DNA of 64,000 nt from positions 447,685-511,684 of the forward strand of contig NZ_LMDN01000003.1 of NCBI RefSeq assembly GCF_001425085.1, written 5' to 3'. Below, piece after piece: positions 38,970 to 47,789 of the stretch. The stretch's first letter is position 1; every line of letters begins with the position of its first letter. The notes beneath the pieces were generated by a model. It was not told the DNA's origin. It saw only the letters and a program-made list of their open reading frames with translations, and made no database searches. The position numbers and the translations under genes were made by a program. The stretch is from Leifsonia sp. Root4 (GTDB lineage: Bacteria > Actinomycetota > Actinomycetes > Actinomycetales > Microbacteriaceae).

Positions 38970-41696
38970 TTAGCTCTCGCCCCCGGCTGAGCCCGTCGTA
39001 CCGGCGTTGACGTCGTGCAGACGGTACTTCTCGATCGCGAGCGCCGGAGCGTTGCGGTCAACCTCACCGCGGGCGGCCAGCGCCTGCAACGTGCGGACGA
39101 CCATCGACGGTCCGTCGATCTTGAAGAAGCGACGAGCAGCGGCACGGGTGTCGCTGAAACCGAAGTCGTCGGCACCCAGCGTCGCGTACGTTCCGGGAAC
39201 GAAGGGGCGAATCTGGTCGGGAACGCTGTGCGAGAAGTCGGTCACGGCGATGAACGGGCCCTGAGCAGCGCCGAGCTTCTCCCAGACGTATGGCGTGCGC
39301 GGCTCGGCCTCCGGGTTGAGGAAGTTGTGCTCGTCGGCGGCCAGGCCGTCGCGGCGCAGTTCGCTCCACGAGGTGACCGACCAGACGTCGGCCGAAACAC
39401 CCCAGTCGTTCGCAAGCAGCTCCTGCGCCTCGAGCGCCCAGGCCACCGAGACACCGGATGCCAGCAGCTGCGCCTTCGGGCCGGCGATCGTGCCGTCCTT
39501 GAGCTTGTAGATGCCGCGAACGATGCCGTCAACGTCGAGGTTCTCCGGCTCGGCCGGGTGGATGATCGGCTCGTTGTACACGGTGATGTAGTACATGACG
39601 TTCGGGTCTTCGTGCTCGCCGCCGTACATGCGCTCGAGACCGCTGCGCACGATGTGCCCGATCTCGTAGCCGTACGCCGGGTCGTACGAGAGCACGGCCG
39701 GGTTGGTGGCGGAGAGAACGAGCGAGTGGCCGTCGGCGTGCTGCAGGCCCTCACCGGTCAGGGTGGTGCGACCGGCGGTCGCGGCGATCATGAAGCCGCG
39801 GGCCATCTGGTCACCGGCGGCCCAAATGGCGTCGCCGGTGCGCTGGAAGCCGAACATCGAGTAGAACACGTAGACCGGGATCAGCGGTTCGCCGTGCGTG
39901 GCGTAGCTGGTTCCGATGTTCGTGAACGATGCGAGCGCGCCGGCCTCGTTGATGCCGACGTGGATGATCTGGCCCTGCGGGCTCTCCTTGTAGGCGAGCA
40001 GCAGTTCACGGTCGACGGAGGTGTAGTGCTGGCCGTTCGGGTTGTAGATCTTCGCCGTCGGGAAGAAGGCGTCGATACCGAAGGTGCGGGCTTCGTCGGG
40101 GATGATCGGCACGATGCGGTGGCCGAAGTCCTTGCTGCGGATCAGGTCCTTCAGCAGACGCACGAACGCCATGGTGGTGGCGATCTCCTGCGTGCCGGAG
40201 CCCTTCTTCGCGATCGCGTACGCGGAGTCATCCGGCAGCGAGATCGCCGTGTGGGCGGTGCGGCGCTCCGGCAGGTAACCGCCGAGCTCTCGACGACGCT
40301 CGTGCAGGTACTCGATCGCCTCGTCGTTGTCTGCCGGCTTGTAGTACGGCGGCAGGTACGGGTTCTCTTCGAGCTGTGCGTCAGTGATCGGGATGTGCAT
40401 GGCGTCGCGGAACGTCTTGAGGTTGTCCAGCGTCATCTTCTTCATCTGGTGGGTCGCGTTGCGGCCCTCGAAGCTCGGTCCGAGGCCATAGCCCTTGACG
40501 GTCTTCGCCAGGATGACGGTGGGCTGGCCCTTGTGCTCGGATGCCGCCTTGAACGCCGCGTAGATCTTGCGGTAGTCGTGGCCACCGCGCTTGAGGCCCC
40601 AGATCTCGTCGTCGCTCAGGTCCTTGACGAGTTCGAGCGCGCGCGGGTCGCGACCGAAGAAGTTCTCACGCACGTAGGCGCCGTTCTCGGCCTTGTAGGT
40701 CTGGTAGTCGCCGTCGGGGGTGACGTTCATCAGCGTGCGCAGAGCGCCGTCGGTGTCGCGGGCAAGGAGATCGTCCCACTCGCGGCCCCAGACGACCTTG
40801 ATGACGTTCCAGCCGGCGCCGCGGAAGAAGCTCTCGAGCTCCTGCACGATCTTGCCGTTGCCGCGGACGGGGCCGTCCAGGCGCTGCAGGTTGCAGTTGA
40901 TCACGAAGTTGAGGTTGTCGAGCCCCTCGTTGGCTGCGACCTGAAGCTGGCCGCGGCTCTCGACCTCGTCCATCTCGCCGTCGCCGAGGAACGCCCAGAC
41001 CTGCTGGTCGCTCGCATCCTTGATGCCGCGGTTGGTGAGGTACCTGTTGGTCTGCGCCTGGTAGATCGCGTTGATCGGGCCGAGGCCCATCGAGACGGTC
41101 GGGAACTGCCAGAACTCGGGCATCAGGCGCGGGTGCGGGTAGGAAGAGAGACCGTGCGGGGCCTGGGACTTCTCCTGGCGGAATCCGTCGAGCTGCTGCT
41201 CGCTCAGTCGGCCCTCGAGGTAGGCGCGTGCATAGGTTCCGGGGGAGGCGTGGCCCTGGATGAAGATCTGGTCTCCGCCGCCCGGGTGGTCCTGGCCGCG
41301 GAAGAAGTGGTTGAAGCCGACCTCGTAGAGCGAGGCGGCGCCGGCGTAGGTGGAGATGTGTCCACCGACCGAGATGCCCGGGCGCTGTGCGCGGTGCACC
41401 ATGACGGCGGCGTTCCAGCGCAACCAGGCGCGGTAGCGGCGTTCGATTTCCTCATTGCCGGGGAACGGAGCCTCGTTCTCGGGGGCAATGGTGTTGATGT
41501 AGTCGGTGGTCGGAACCATCGGGACACCCAGGTGAAGCTCCTTCGAGCGCTTCAACAGGCTCAGCATGATCTCGCGACCACGTTCGTGCCCATGAGCGGC
41601 GACGAGAGCATTGAGTGATTCGGCCCACTCTGCTGTTTCCTCCGGATCGGAGTCCAGGTTGTTGACCGAGTACGGGTCCTGGTCGTTGACAGTCAC
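38970..41696 (-). CDS. aceE: Pyruvate dehydrogenase E1 component, homodimeric
   Basis: About 908 residues, normal for AceE. The thiamine diphosphate motif is [17 protein letters not shown] followed by [42 protein letters not shown] and [18 protein letters not shown] are further landmarks. The enzyme decarboxylates pyruvate and passes the acetyl group to E2, giving acetyl-CoA, the fuel for the adjacent fatty acid genes. GTG 41696 has GAGAGG 6 nt upstream; the open frame to 41813 is not conserved. It is first in a minus-strand run to fabF and diverges from a peroxiredoxin. Confidence 0.96.
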   Translation of the reverse strand: MTVNDQDPYSVNNLDSDPEETAEWAESLNALVAAHGHERGREIMLSLLKRSKELHLGVPMVPTTDYINTIAPENEAPFPGNEEIERRYRAWLRWNAAVMVHRAQRPGISVGGHISTYAGAASLYEVGFNHFFRGQDHPGGGDQIFIQGHASPGTYARAYLEGRLSEQQLDGFRQEKSQAPHGLSSYPHPRLMPEFWQFPTVSMGLGPINAIYQAQTNRYLTNRGIKDASDQQVWAFLGDGEMDEVESRGQLQVAANEGLDNLNFVINCNLQRLDGPVRGNGKIVQELESFFRGAGWNVIKVVWGREWDDLLARDTDGALRTLMNVTPDGDYQTYKAENGAYVRENFFGRDPRALELVKDLSDDEIWGLKRGGHDYRKIYAAFKAASEHKGQPTVILAKTVKGYGLGPSFEGRNATHQMKKMTLDNLKTFRDAMHIPITDAQLEENPYLPPYYKPADNDEAIEYLHERRRELGGYLPERRTAHTAISLPDDSAYAIAKKGSGTQEIATTMAFVRLLKDLIRSKDFGHRIVPIIPDEARTFGIDAFFPTAKIYNPNGQHYTSVDRELLLAYKESPQGQIIHVGINEAGALASFTNIGTSYATHGEPLIPVYVFYSMFGFQRTGDAIWAAGDQMARGFMIAATAGRTTLTGEGLQHADGHSLVLSATNPAVLSYDPAYGYEIGHIVRSGLERMYGGEHEDPNVMYYITVYNEPIIHPAEPENLDVDGIVRGIYKLKDGTIAGPKAQLLASGVSVAWALEAQELLANDWGVSADVWSVTSWSELRRDGLAADEHNFLNPEAEPRTPYVWEKLGAAQGPFIAVTDFSHSVPDQIRPFVPGTYATLGADDFGFSDTRAAARRFFKIDGPSMVVRTLQALAARGEVDRNAPALAIEKYRLHDVNAGTTGSAGGES

Positions 41697-41917
41697 AGTC
41701 GACCTCTCTCTATGTGTTTGAACCGATCGCGTGTGCAGACCAAGCCGTGTCGGCGTGCTCAAAAGTCGAACTTCACACATGCGAAGACCTGGTCGGGTCG
41801 CGACCGGGCACAATCAGTCATCCTATTGATTCTATTTCGACCGTGTGTGCACCGGGGCCGTTACGATCGATGCTGGCATTCGACGACTCGCCGTCGAATC
41901 GGAACAGGAGTCGCACA
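41697..41917. promoter_or_regulatory. Divergent aceE / peroxiredoxin promoter region
   Basis: The 221 bp hold the palindrome GGTCGCGACC (41796-41805) and CTTCACACATGCGAAG (41771-41786, imperfect dyad). Either could be a regulator site. The promoters themselves could not be fixed. Confidence 0.35.
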
Positions 41918-42382
41918 ATGACGCTGCAGATCGGCACACCAGCCCCCGATTTCGAGCTGCTGAATCAGTGGGGGGAATCCGTGCGGCTCAGCCAGTTCCG
42001 CGGCGAGAAAGCCGTCGCGATCGTGTTCTTCCCGCTCGCGTTCTCCGGCACGTGCACGGGGGAGCTCTGCGAGCTGCGCGACAATCTGGCGATGTTCGAT
42101 GACGAGGATGTCGTTCTGCTCGGAATCTCCGTCGACTCGAAGTACTCGCTCCGGGCGTGGGGTGAGCAGGAGGGCTACGGCTTCCAGCTGCTCGCCGACT
42201 TCTGGCCGCACGGCGGCGTCGCGCGCGAGTACGGCGCGTTCTCCGAGGAGCGCGGTTACGCGACCCGGCTGACCGTGCTGATCGACCGCGAGGGCGTCAT
42301 CCGCGCGTCGTTCCACGCTGCCCCCGGTGGGGCCCGCCCGCTCTCCGACTATCGCGCGGCGCTGGAGACGCTCCGCGCCTAG
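41918..42382 (+). CDS. Peroxiredoxin (AhpE/BCP type)
   Basis: 154 residues, thioredoxin fold. FPLAFSGTCTGELCELRD gives peroxidatic C46 and a second cysteine at 51, a CxxxxC spacing as in AhpE- and BCP-like enzymes. The arginine in YATRLTVLIDREG completes the site. It reduces hydroperoxides with thiol donors in the cytosol. ATG 41918 follows CAGGAG. Its stop shares the CTAG tetranucleotide with the stop of the convergent membrane protein. Confidence 0.92.
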   Translation: MTLQIGTPAPDFELLNQWGESVRLSQFRGEKAVAIVFFPLAFSGTCTGELCELRDNLAMFDDEDVVLLGISVDSKYSLRAWGEQEGYGFQLLADFWPHGGVAREYGAFSEERGYATRLTVLIDREGVIRASFHAAPGGARPLSDYRAALETLRA

Positions 42383-43101
42383 GAGCCCGGGTCGCCCAGG
42401 ATATTGACGGCGCGGGAGATCACGAGCGCGAGCAGCACGAAGCCGGTGAGGGCCTGCACGGCCATGATCATCTTGGTGCGGGAACGCATCGGCATGGCAT
42501 CCGTGGGGCTGAACGCCATCATGTTCGTCAGCGAGACGTAGAGGTAGTCGACGAAACCCGGGCGCCAGTCGGCGCGCGTCGAGGAGATGCGGCTGATCTC
42601 GTCGACGTCGTCTCCGCTCTCGTCTTGCGGGAACTTGAAGTCGGGTACGCGCAGCTCGGTTCTGGCGAGGTTGCCGCGGGCCACGGGCCCGCCGCGATCG
42701 AGATCCCAGTAGAGCAGGCCGAAGGCGATGACATTCGTGATCCACACCTGCAACGCCGTGAGCAGTAGTTGCGTGCCGTTGGCCGAGCCCTCGATGAGCG
42801 AGCGGATGACGAAGGCGACGTTGACCTGATTGGCGACGACGAGTAACACGGTGAACGTGATCGACAACCAGCGTGACCACTCGGACTGTCGGGTGAGGCG
42901 GTGCGGATTCTCGACGAGCAGCGGCAGGAACATCAGGATCAGGATGACCGTGGCAATCTGTCGCAGCAGGGCCGTGTCGGGGTTGGGAACGAGCAGATAG
43001 AGCACCAGGGCGACGACGAGGCCGGCGAAGGCCGGCCAGCGCGTCTCGGACCGGCGCTCCTCCGCGTCTCGGTCATCGGCCACCGCTGGCGATCTGCTCA
43101 T
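42379..43101 (-). CDS. Membrane protein, DUF1345-like / degenerate channel fold
   Basis: 240 residues with about 6 membrane helices in an N-terminal block of two, two more, and a final pair. The last segment reads FVDYLYVSLTNMMAFSPTD, which recalls the pore-helix region of DUF1345 and two-helix channel proteins (YFS.T...F...D..P), without a GYG filter. There is a cytoplasmic acidic loop (ESGDDVDEIS). Family assignment is tentative. Stop codons of this and the peroxiredoxin gene overlap by 4 bp. Confidence 0.65.
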   Translation of the reverse strand: MSRSPAVADDRDAEERRSETRWPAFAGLVVALVLYLLVPNPDTALLRQIATVILILMFLPLLVENPHRLTRQSEWSRWLSITFTVLLVVANQVNVAFVIRSLIEGSANGTQLLLTALQVWITNVIAFGLLYWDLDRGGPVARGNLARTELRVPDFKFPQDESGDDVDEISRISSTRADWRPGFVDYLYVSLTNMMAFSPTDAMPMRSRTKMIMAVQALTGFVLLALVISRAVNILGDPGS

Positions 43102-43201
43102 GAGGCGAGTGTATGGACGCGCCCGGGCGCCGGGGCCGCGGCGCGCGGCATCCGAAAATCCCTATAAGATAAATGAGTCGTTGCGGGCTGATGCGCGCAA
43201 T

Positions 43202-43274
43202 GGGCCTTTAGCTCAGTTGGTAGAGCGCCACGTTTACACCGTGGATGTCATCGGTTCGAGCCCGGTAGGGCCCA
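43202..43274 (+). tRNA. tRNA-Val (anticodon TAC)
   Basis: A complete 73-nt cloverleaf. Acceptor GGGCCTT pairs with AGGGCCC, D-arm GCTCAGTTGGTAGAGC, anticodon stem CCACG/CGTGG with loop TTTACAC (anticodon TAC, valine GUA), T-arm ATCGG-TTCGAGC-CCGGT, discriminator A. CCA is not encoded. Confidence 0.95.
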
Positions 43275-43280
43275 CAGCTG

Positions 43281-43319
43281 GGAATGGTCAGAGGCGGTAT
43301 TTTCGCCTCTGACCATTCC
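43281..43319 (+). terminator. Terminator of the tRNA-Val gene
   Basis: GGAATGGTCAGAGGCG and CGCCTCTGACCATTCC make a perfect 16-bp stem with the 7-nt loop GTATTTT, six bases after the tRNA. Confidence 0.85.
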
Positions 43320-43410
43320 TGTATCCGGAGGCGATTGTGGCTCCTTCCATTGCTGTGTCAGTGGTGACGCTGTCCTCGCGCCGGAGTCGAAACGCGGTCA
43401 TCATGGATAC

Positions 43411-44325
43411 ATGACGACAGTCGCCGAGTCACCCACACCGCCACGCGCGGACTCGGCTGGCGATGTGTTGCTCAGCTACGTCGCGGAGCACCTTCAGAGG
43501 CTCAAGCTGCAAGAGCCCCGCATACGTCGCGAAGAGCCGGATGCCGTGCATCAGATGCGCGTCGCAAGCCGCCGGTTACGGTCGGCCCTGGCCACCTACC
43601 GCCCGCTCCTGGAAGGCGAGACGGCGAGCCGTCTTCGGTCTGACTTGCGCTGGCTGGCCGGCGTGCTCGGATCTTCCCGTGACATCCAGGTCATTGAGGA
43701 AGGCCTCTCTGACCGTCTGGCGGCCGAGCCTCCCCACCTCATCGTCGGACCAATCACGCAACGGATCACCGACAAGCTTGATGCCGATTTCGAGGCGGCC
43801 CGGCAGCAGAGTGCGGCAGCGCTCGATTCCGTGCGGTTTCGACGACTCATCGCCGCCCTCGATGCTTTTCTGGCCGCACCGCCGCTGACGGAGGAGGCGA
43901 GTGAGCCGGCGCGCCGAATTGTTCCCCGGCGAATTCGCACAGAGTGGGAGAAGTTGGAGAAGCTCGTGCACGTCGCCGAGGAGACCCAGCCGGGAAGCCA
44001 GGACCGCGACCTCGCCCTGCACGAGGTGCGCAAGCGCACGAAGCGTCTCCGATACGCGGCCGAGACGGCCATTCCGGTACGTGAGAAGCCCGCCCGCGAT
44101 CTGGCCGACGCCGCCCGGGACCTACAATCTTCGCTCGGGACCCTCCAGGACAGCATCGTCGCGCGGGACCTCCTACTGCGCCTGGCCGTCTCGGCGCAGC
44201 TGCACGGAGAGAGTGCGTTCAGCTATGGGCGCTTACACGCCCTGGAACAGAGCCGAGCGGCAGCATCTGAGGAGGCGTTCCACCGGGCCTGGAAGAACTT
44301 CGACACACCCTCGATCATCGACTGA
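43411..44325 (+). CDS. CHAD domain-containing protein
   Basis: 304 residues, all helical. DAVHQMRVASRRLRSALATY near residue 45 and LHEVRKRTKRLRYAAE near residue 205 are the twin conserved His/Arg patches of CHAD domains. CHAD proteins bind inorganic polyphosphate and often go with CYTH phosphatases, but no CYTH domain is fused or adjacent here. A -10-like CATCAT ends 6 nt before the ATG. Possible role in polyphosphate granules or phosphate storage. Confidence 0.9.
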   Translation: MTTVAESPTPPRADSAGDVLLSYVAEHLQRLKLQEPRIRREEPDAVHQMRVASRRLRSALATYRPLLEGETASRLRSDLRWLAGVLGSSRDIQVIEEGLSDRLAAEPPHLIVGPITQRITDKLDADFEAARQQSAAALDSVRFRRLIAALDAFLAAPPLTEEASEPARRIVPRRIRTEWEKLEKLVHVAEETQPGSQDRDLALHEVRKRTKRLRYAAETAIPVREKPARDLADAARDLQSSLGTLQDSIVARDLLLRLAVSAQLHGESAFSYGRLHALEQSRAAASEEAFHRAWKNFDTPSIID

Positions 44326-44344
44326 AGCGACTCGGCTGAGTCGC

Positions 44345-44989
44345 TCAGCGCCGACGGACGGGTTGCCTCAGAACGGTCTTGAGCTTGGCGGGCTCGGTGC
44401 GGCGTGCATCACTGATGTAGATCTCGTGATGGTCACCGTTGAAGTCGAGGCCGTTCGCGGGCAGGTACTCATGATGCAGCCGGTCGAGCGTCGGCGCCTC
44501 GTCATCGTAGGAGCCGATGTGCAGGATCTGGACGCTCAGGCCCTCATTGAGCGTCAGCAGGCGCAGCTCATCGATGGCGGCAAGGGGCTTCTTCGACTTC
44601 AGCTTCGCGGTGGCGGCGGCGACCATTTCGGCGGTGATCCAGTCCGGTTGGACGATCATCGCCGTCCAGGCCCAGGAATCCTTGTCGCGGGAGGTGAACG
44701 CGGTCATGTCGGCGGCTCGCCACAACGCCTCAAGCGGGCCGACGACGAAGTCTCGCCCGAGTGCATTCTTGCTCTCGAACTTGAGCGTGTACGAGACCCC
44801 GTAGAGCGCCTCGATCGCATCCGCATAGGCGGGTGCGGTGTTCGGGTCGCCGTGTCCGTCGATGGCGAGGTAGTGCAACTCCGGCACGTCGACGAGCGTG
44901 AAGTCCGCGGATGACGGCGCGTAGAGCGCCTTGTGCGCCCGCTTGATGTCGTACTTGTCCAACAGGGTCCCCCTGGTCCTCGTGCTCAT
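44345..44989 (-). CDS. GyrI-like small-molecule-binding domain protein
   Basis: 214 residues. FTLVDVPELHYLAIDGHGDP, YGVSYTLKF and ILHIGSYDDEAPTLDRLHHEY match the GyrI-like (SOUL/Rob C-terminal) family, with the conserved Glu/Tyr ligand pocket and no DNA-binding part. Such stand-alone proteins bind or hydrolyse lipophilic small molecules. ATG 44989 overlaps the stop of a helicase remnant by TGATG, so it was probably once co-translated with a helicase gene. Confidence 0.82.
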   Translation of the reverse strand: MSTRTRGTLLDKYDIKRAHKALYAPSSADFTLVDVPELHYLAIDGHGDPNTAPAYADAIEALYGVSYTLKFESKNALGRDFVVGPLEALWRAADMTAFTSRDKDSWAWTAMIVQPDWITAEMVAAATAKLKSKKPLAAIDELRLLTLNEGLSVQILHIGSYDDEAPTLDRLHHEYLPANGLDFNGDHHEIYISDARRTEPAKLKTVLRQPVRRR

Positions 44990-45135
44990 CAACCCGTGAG
45001 GATCACGAGTCGTTGGGTCGAGCGGGTCATGGCGACGTAGCGGTCGACAGCCCCTTCGATGTCCGTGCCGAAGGTTTCGGGATCGATGAGCACGACGAGG
45101 TCGAGCTCGAGACCTGTGGACAGTTCCGGCGTGAG
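44989..45135 (-). pseudogene. 3' remnant of a UvrD/HelD-like helicase gene
   Basis: An open stretch of about 48 codons codes LTPELSTGLELDLVVLIDPE, then GAVDRYVAMTRSTQRLVILTG and stop. These are helicase motif V (KGLEFD-like) and motif VI (YVAxTRxTQRL) of superfamily 1 helicases of the HelD type, which normally exceed 700 residues. It has no start codon, and an in-frame TGA sits just upstream. The rest is missing, replaced by repeats and the HNH gene. Confidence 0.7.
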
Positions 45136-45457
45136 TCAGCGTACTCGGGCGGTCGGCGGAAGCGGCGGTTGCGCGCTACTGGCGGCGCCGATGACGCAGG
45201 ACTCGGCTGGACACTCGTCGCCCCACGCTGGCTTGAGGGAGCGCCAGCGACCGAAGCCCTGACACGACCGAACACTCCGCTGGTTGAGCCTGTCGAAACC
45301 CCTCCGCTGGTTGAGCTTGTCGAAACCTCTCCGCTGGTTGAGCTTGTCGAAACCACTTGATCACGGTTGGGTCACGGTCCAGGTCGCCTGTGGATAACCC
45401 CTGATTCGGGGCCCGTTTACGCCAGGCAGTGTCGGTGGTTGGTGAGACGATCTACCC
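45136..45457. other. Non-coding stretch between helicase remnant and HNH gene
   Basis: Positions 45136-45276 show nothing recognisable. Three 24-bp repeats follow (45277-45354), then about 100 bp with the HNH promoter region. Confidence 0.5.
45277..45354 (+). repeat. Three tandem copies of a 24-bp repeat (27-bp period)
   Basis: Copies at 45277-45300, 45304-45327 and 45331-45354 begin CCGCTGGTTGAG and end TGTCGAAACC. They differ only at one C/T. Three-base spacers exclude a CRISPR array. A fourth copy is at 46813-46836. Confidence 0.85.
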
Positions 45458-46795
45458 ATGAGCGAAGCAGCGTTGCAGCTCCCCGGATCGGCCGCCGACC
45501 CGGTGATCACGGCGTGCCTGACCGGCCTCACTGAGTCCCAGTCGTCGATCGGCGCTGCGCAGGCCGAGCAGTACCGCTTCATCGAAACGGCCCGCTCCCA
45601 CGCCGTCGCCACCGCGGACCCGATGGGCCGGACCCGCCGGATCGAGGAGGAGTTCGCGCTCCGCAGCATCACCGCCGAGCTCGCCCTCGTCCTCCGCGTC
45701 CACGAGCGCACCATGACAGGACTGATCTACGAGGCGAAGCAGCTCGGCACCGTCTTCACCAAGAGCCTGGCCGCCCTTGCGGCCGGCACGGTCGGCCAAC
45801 GCCACGTGCGCGAGATCCTCGCCCAAGCCGTCACCCTCCCGCCGGAGCTCCACGCCCGCTTCGAAGCCGAAGCACTGGCACAGGCGGCCACACAGACCCC
45901 GACGGCGTTCCGCCGCACCGCCGCCCGGCTCCGGGAGCGCCTCCACCCCGACTCCCTGACTTTGCGGGCGGCGCAAGGCCGCACGGAGCGGCGGCTCTGG
46001 TTCGAACCCGCCGCCGACGGCATGGCGTGGCTGCACCTGCACTTGGAGGCGGAGAAGGCGATCGCGATCACCGAACGCATCAGCGACCTCGCCGACCACG
46101 CCCAAGCTGAGGCGCTCGACACCGCTCACCTCGCAGACACCGAGGTCGCGCTCAGCCCTGGCACGCACGCCCAGCTGGAGGCGGACATCGCCGCCGAACT
46201 ACTGCTGATCCCACCCGCTGCGCCCGCAGAGGGCGCCGCGAGGTCGCGGATGCCGGGGCTGGCATTCTCCCGCCCCGAAGTCTTCGTGGCCGTGCCCAAG
46301 CTGACGATCCCGTACGCGACCCTGATCGGCCAATCCGATCAGCCGGGCGAGCTGCACGGCTACGGACCGATCGACGCCAACACTGCCCGCCGCCTCGCCG
46401 CCCAGGCCCCCACCCTGCACCGGATCCTCGTCGACCCGGTCGACAACACCCCGCTCCAGCTCGACCCGACCAGGTACACCCTCAGCAAATCAATCCGGCG
46501 GTGGATCCTGTACCGGGACCAGATCTGCCGCTTCCCCGGCTGCACGCGCCCAGCGGAGCGGTGCGAGATTGACCACACCCACCCCTTCGAACACGACGGC
46601 CTGACCGTGGAGCGCAATCTCGCGGTGCTCTGCAAGAAGCATCACCGGCTCAAGCACAACTCCCGCTGGCGGGTCACGCAACTCGGCCACGGTGTGCTCC
46701 GCTGGACCAGCCCGGCCGGCCGCCCTACGACACCCACCCGGCTCCACCCAGCAGCCGAAGACCCCCGCCGGAGCCGCTGCTCGACCCGACCCTGA
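45458..46795 (+). CDS. DUF222/HNH endonuclease motif protein (13E12 repeat family)
   Basis: 445 residues. A helical DUF222 domain (about 30-300) is followed by a C-terminal HNH motif (about 350-395): ICRFPGCTRPAERCEIDHTH, then LTVERNLAVLCKKHH. Cys pairs, the DH and the final HH are all kept, so nuclease chemistry is possible. The family is found in many copies in actinobacterial genomes and named after the mycobacterial 13E12 repeat. Its role is unproven, often taken as selfish or mobile-associated. Copies of one short repeat lie on both sides. A -10-like GACGAT ends 6 nt before the ATG. Confidence 0.9.
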   Translation: MSEAALQLPGSAADPVITACLTGLTESQSSIGAAQAEQYRFIETARSHAVATADPMGRTRRIEEEFALRSITAELALVLRVHERTMTGLIYEAKQLGTVFTKSLAALAAGTVGQRHVREILAQAVTLPPELHARFEAEALAQAATQTPTAFRRTAARLRERLHPDSLTLRAAQGRTERRLWFEPAADGMAWLHLHLEAEKAIAITERISDLADHAQAEALDTAHLADTEVALSPGTHAQLEADIAAELLLIPPAAPAEGAARSRMPGLAFSRPEVFVAVPKLTIPYATLIGQSDQPGELHGYGPIDANTARRLAAQAPTLHRILVDPVDNTPLQLDPTRYTLSKSIRRWILYRDQICRFPGCTRPAERCEIDHTHPFEHDGLTVERNLAVLCKKHHRLKHNSRWRVTQLGHGVLRWTSPAGRPTTPTRLHPAAEDPRRSRCSTRP

Positions 46796-46812
46796 TGTCC
46801 CAGCCGCAACCC

Positions 46813-46836
46813 CCGCTGGTTGAGCCTGTCGAAACC
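46813..46836 (+). repeat. Fourth copy of the 24-bp repeat, downstream of the HNH gene
   Basis: Identical to the copy at 45277-45300 and in the same orientation, 18 bp past the HNH stop. Confidence 0.85.
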
Positions 46837-46919
46837 ACCACCACCCCGGACACCCCGCCGTTCTAGGCCGCATCGGCTGCGCCCTTGACCGGATGCAGAA
46901 TGTCCGCCACCATCGAGCA

Positions 46920-47663
46920 ATGCCCAGCCCCAGTACTCGACGCACTGCCATCGCTCGGTGCGTCATCGCAGGCGCCGTGCTCCTTGCGCTCGTCGGTTGC
47001 ACGGCTGCGGTGGAGCCAGGGACGACACCGGGCTCGATGAAGGAGCCGGCCCGAGTCGCGGTTTCTCTCGAGCTCCCCGACCTGGGTGTTCTGCCTGTCG
47101 CTGACCCTCCGCTTACTGACGCAGAGTCCGAGAAGGCCCGCCTCGAGCAAGCCGAGGAAGCGTGGCAGCAACTCCTTGTGCGCTACCCGACCGCAGTGCG
47201 TCCTGAGGTCTCCTTCGGCTATGTCACCGACGAGACGCGCGTCGAGATCATGCGTGCGTGCTTGTCCGCGGCAGGGCTCCCGATCGACGAGGGGCGTGAC
47301 GCCGACGGGCATGTGGTGTCGATCGGCACGTCGACAACGAATGAAGCCGAAGCCATCGCCCAGTACAGCTGTGTCACCGCTCATCCAACGAGGATTGTTT
47401 GGGCGGGCCCGAATGAGGCAGAGCGTGGCTGGTTCTATGACTATCTGACCGAATTCTCCGCGCCGTGCCTCGCTGCCAACGGGATCGAAACGGAGCCTCC
47501 GCCCACCCGGGAGGAGTTCATCGCGACGTGGCCGAACCAGGGATGGTACCCGGCGGTGGGCATGAGCGCCGATGCCGCCTGGGACGCATCTCTCGAGGCG
47601 GCATGCCCGTCCGCGAACGGAACCATCGCCGACATTCTGGCGGCCCACGACACACGACGCTGA
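46920..47663 (+). CDS. Hypothetical lipoprotein
   Basis: 247 residues, family not recognised. Signal peptide with lipobox ALVGC (Cys about 25), so the mature protein is anchored to the outer face of the membrane. The mature part has EKARLEQAEEAWQQLLVRYP, FGYVTDETRVEIMRACLSAAG and WAGPNEAERGWFYDYL, with four cysteines that may form disulphides. ATG 46920 has a -10-like CACCAT 6 nt upstream; ATG 46893 is possible. Similar lipoproteins are common in Microbacteriaceae, with unknown function. Confidence 0.72.
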   Translation: MPSPSTRRTAIARCVIAGAVLLALVGCTAAVEPGTTPGSMKEPARVAVSLELPDLGVLPVADPPLTDAESEKARLEQAEEAWQQLLVRYPTAVRPEVSFGYVTDETRVEIMRACLSAAGLPIDEGRDADGHVVSIGTSTTNEAEAIAQYSCVTAHPTRIVWAGPNEAERGWFYDYLTEFSAPCLAANGIETEPPPTREEFIATWPNQGWYPAVGMSADAAWDASLEAACPSANGTIADILAAHDTRR

Positions 47664-47789
47664 CAACGTGTCGTGACCGCGGTTGCCTCAAAGTCGGGCC
47701 GGTGCCCACTATGTTGAGAGCGACAGCCGCGTCCGACTGTCGGGGAGTCGATTCAGCTCAGTGAGTCGGCACGCACGAAGGTGAGCACG

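Noticed and set aside
39015-41618. 867-codon plus-strand open frame opposite aceE
   Set aside because: The aceE reading is unmistakable; the other strand gives a low-complexity Arg/Val/Asp product caused by GC-rich third positions.
42379-43101. Calling the membrane protein a potassium channel
   Set aside because: The last segment recalls a pore helix, but there is no GYG or TVGYG filter.
45277-45354. Possible CRISPR array
   Set aside because: Repeats are separated by only 3 bp, there are no unique spacers, no cas genes, and a further copy lies alone 1.5 kb away.
45013-45360. Plus-strand open frame ending in repeated PLVELVET units
   Set aside because: The repeated peptide is only the 24-bp DNA repeat read in frame, and the first part is antisense to the helicase remnant.
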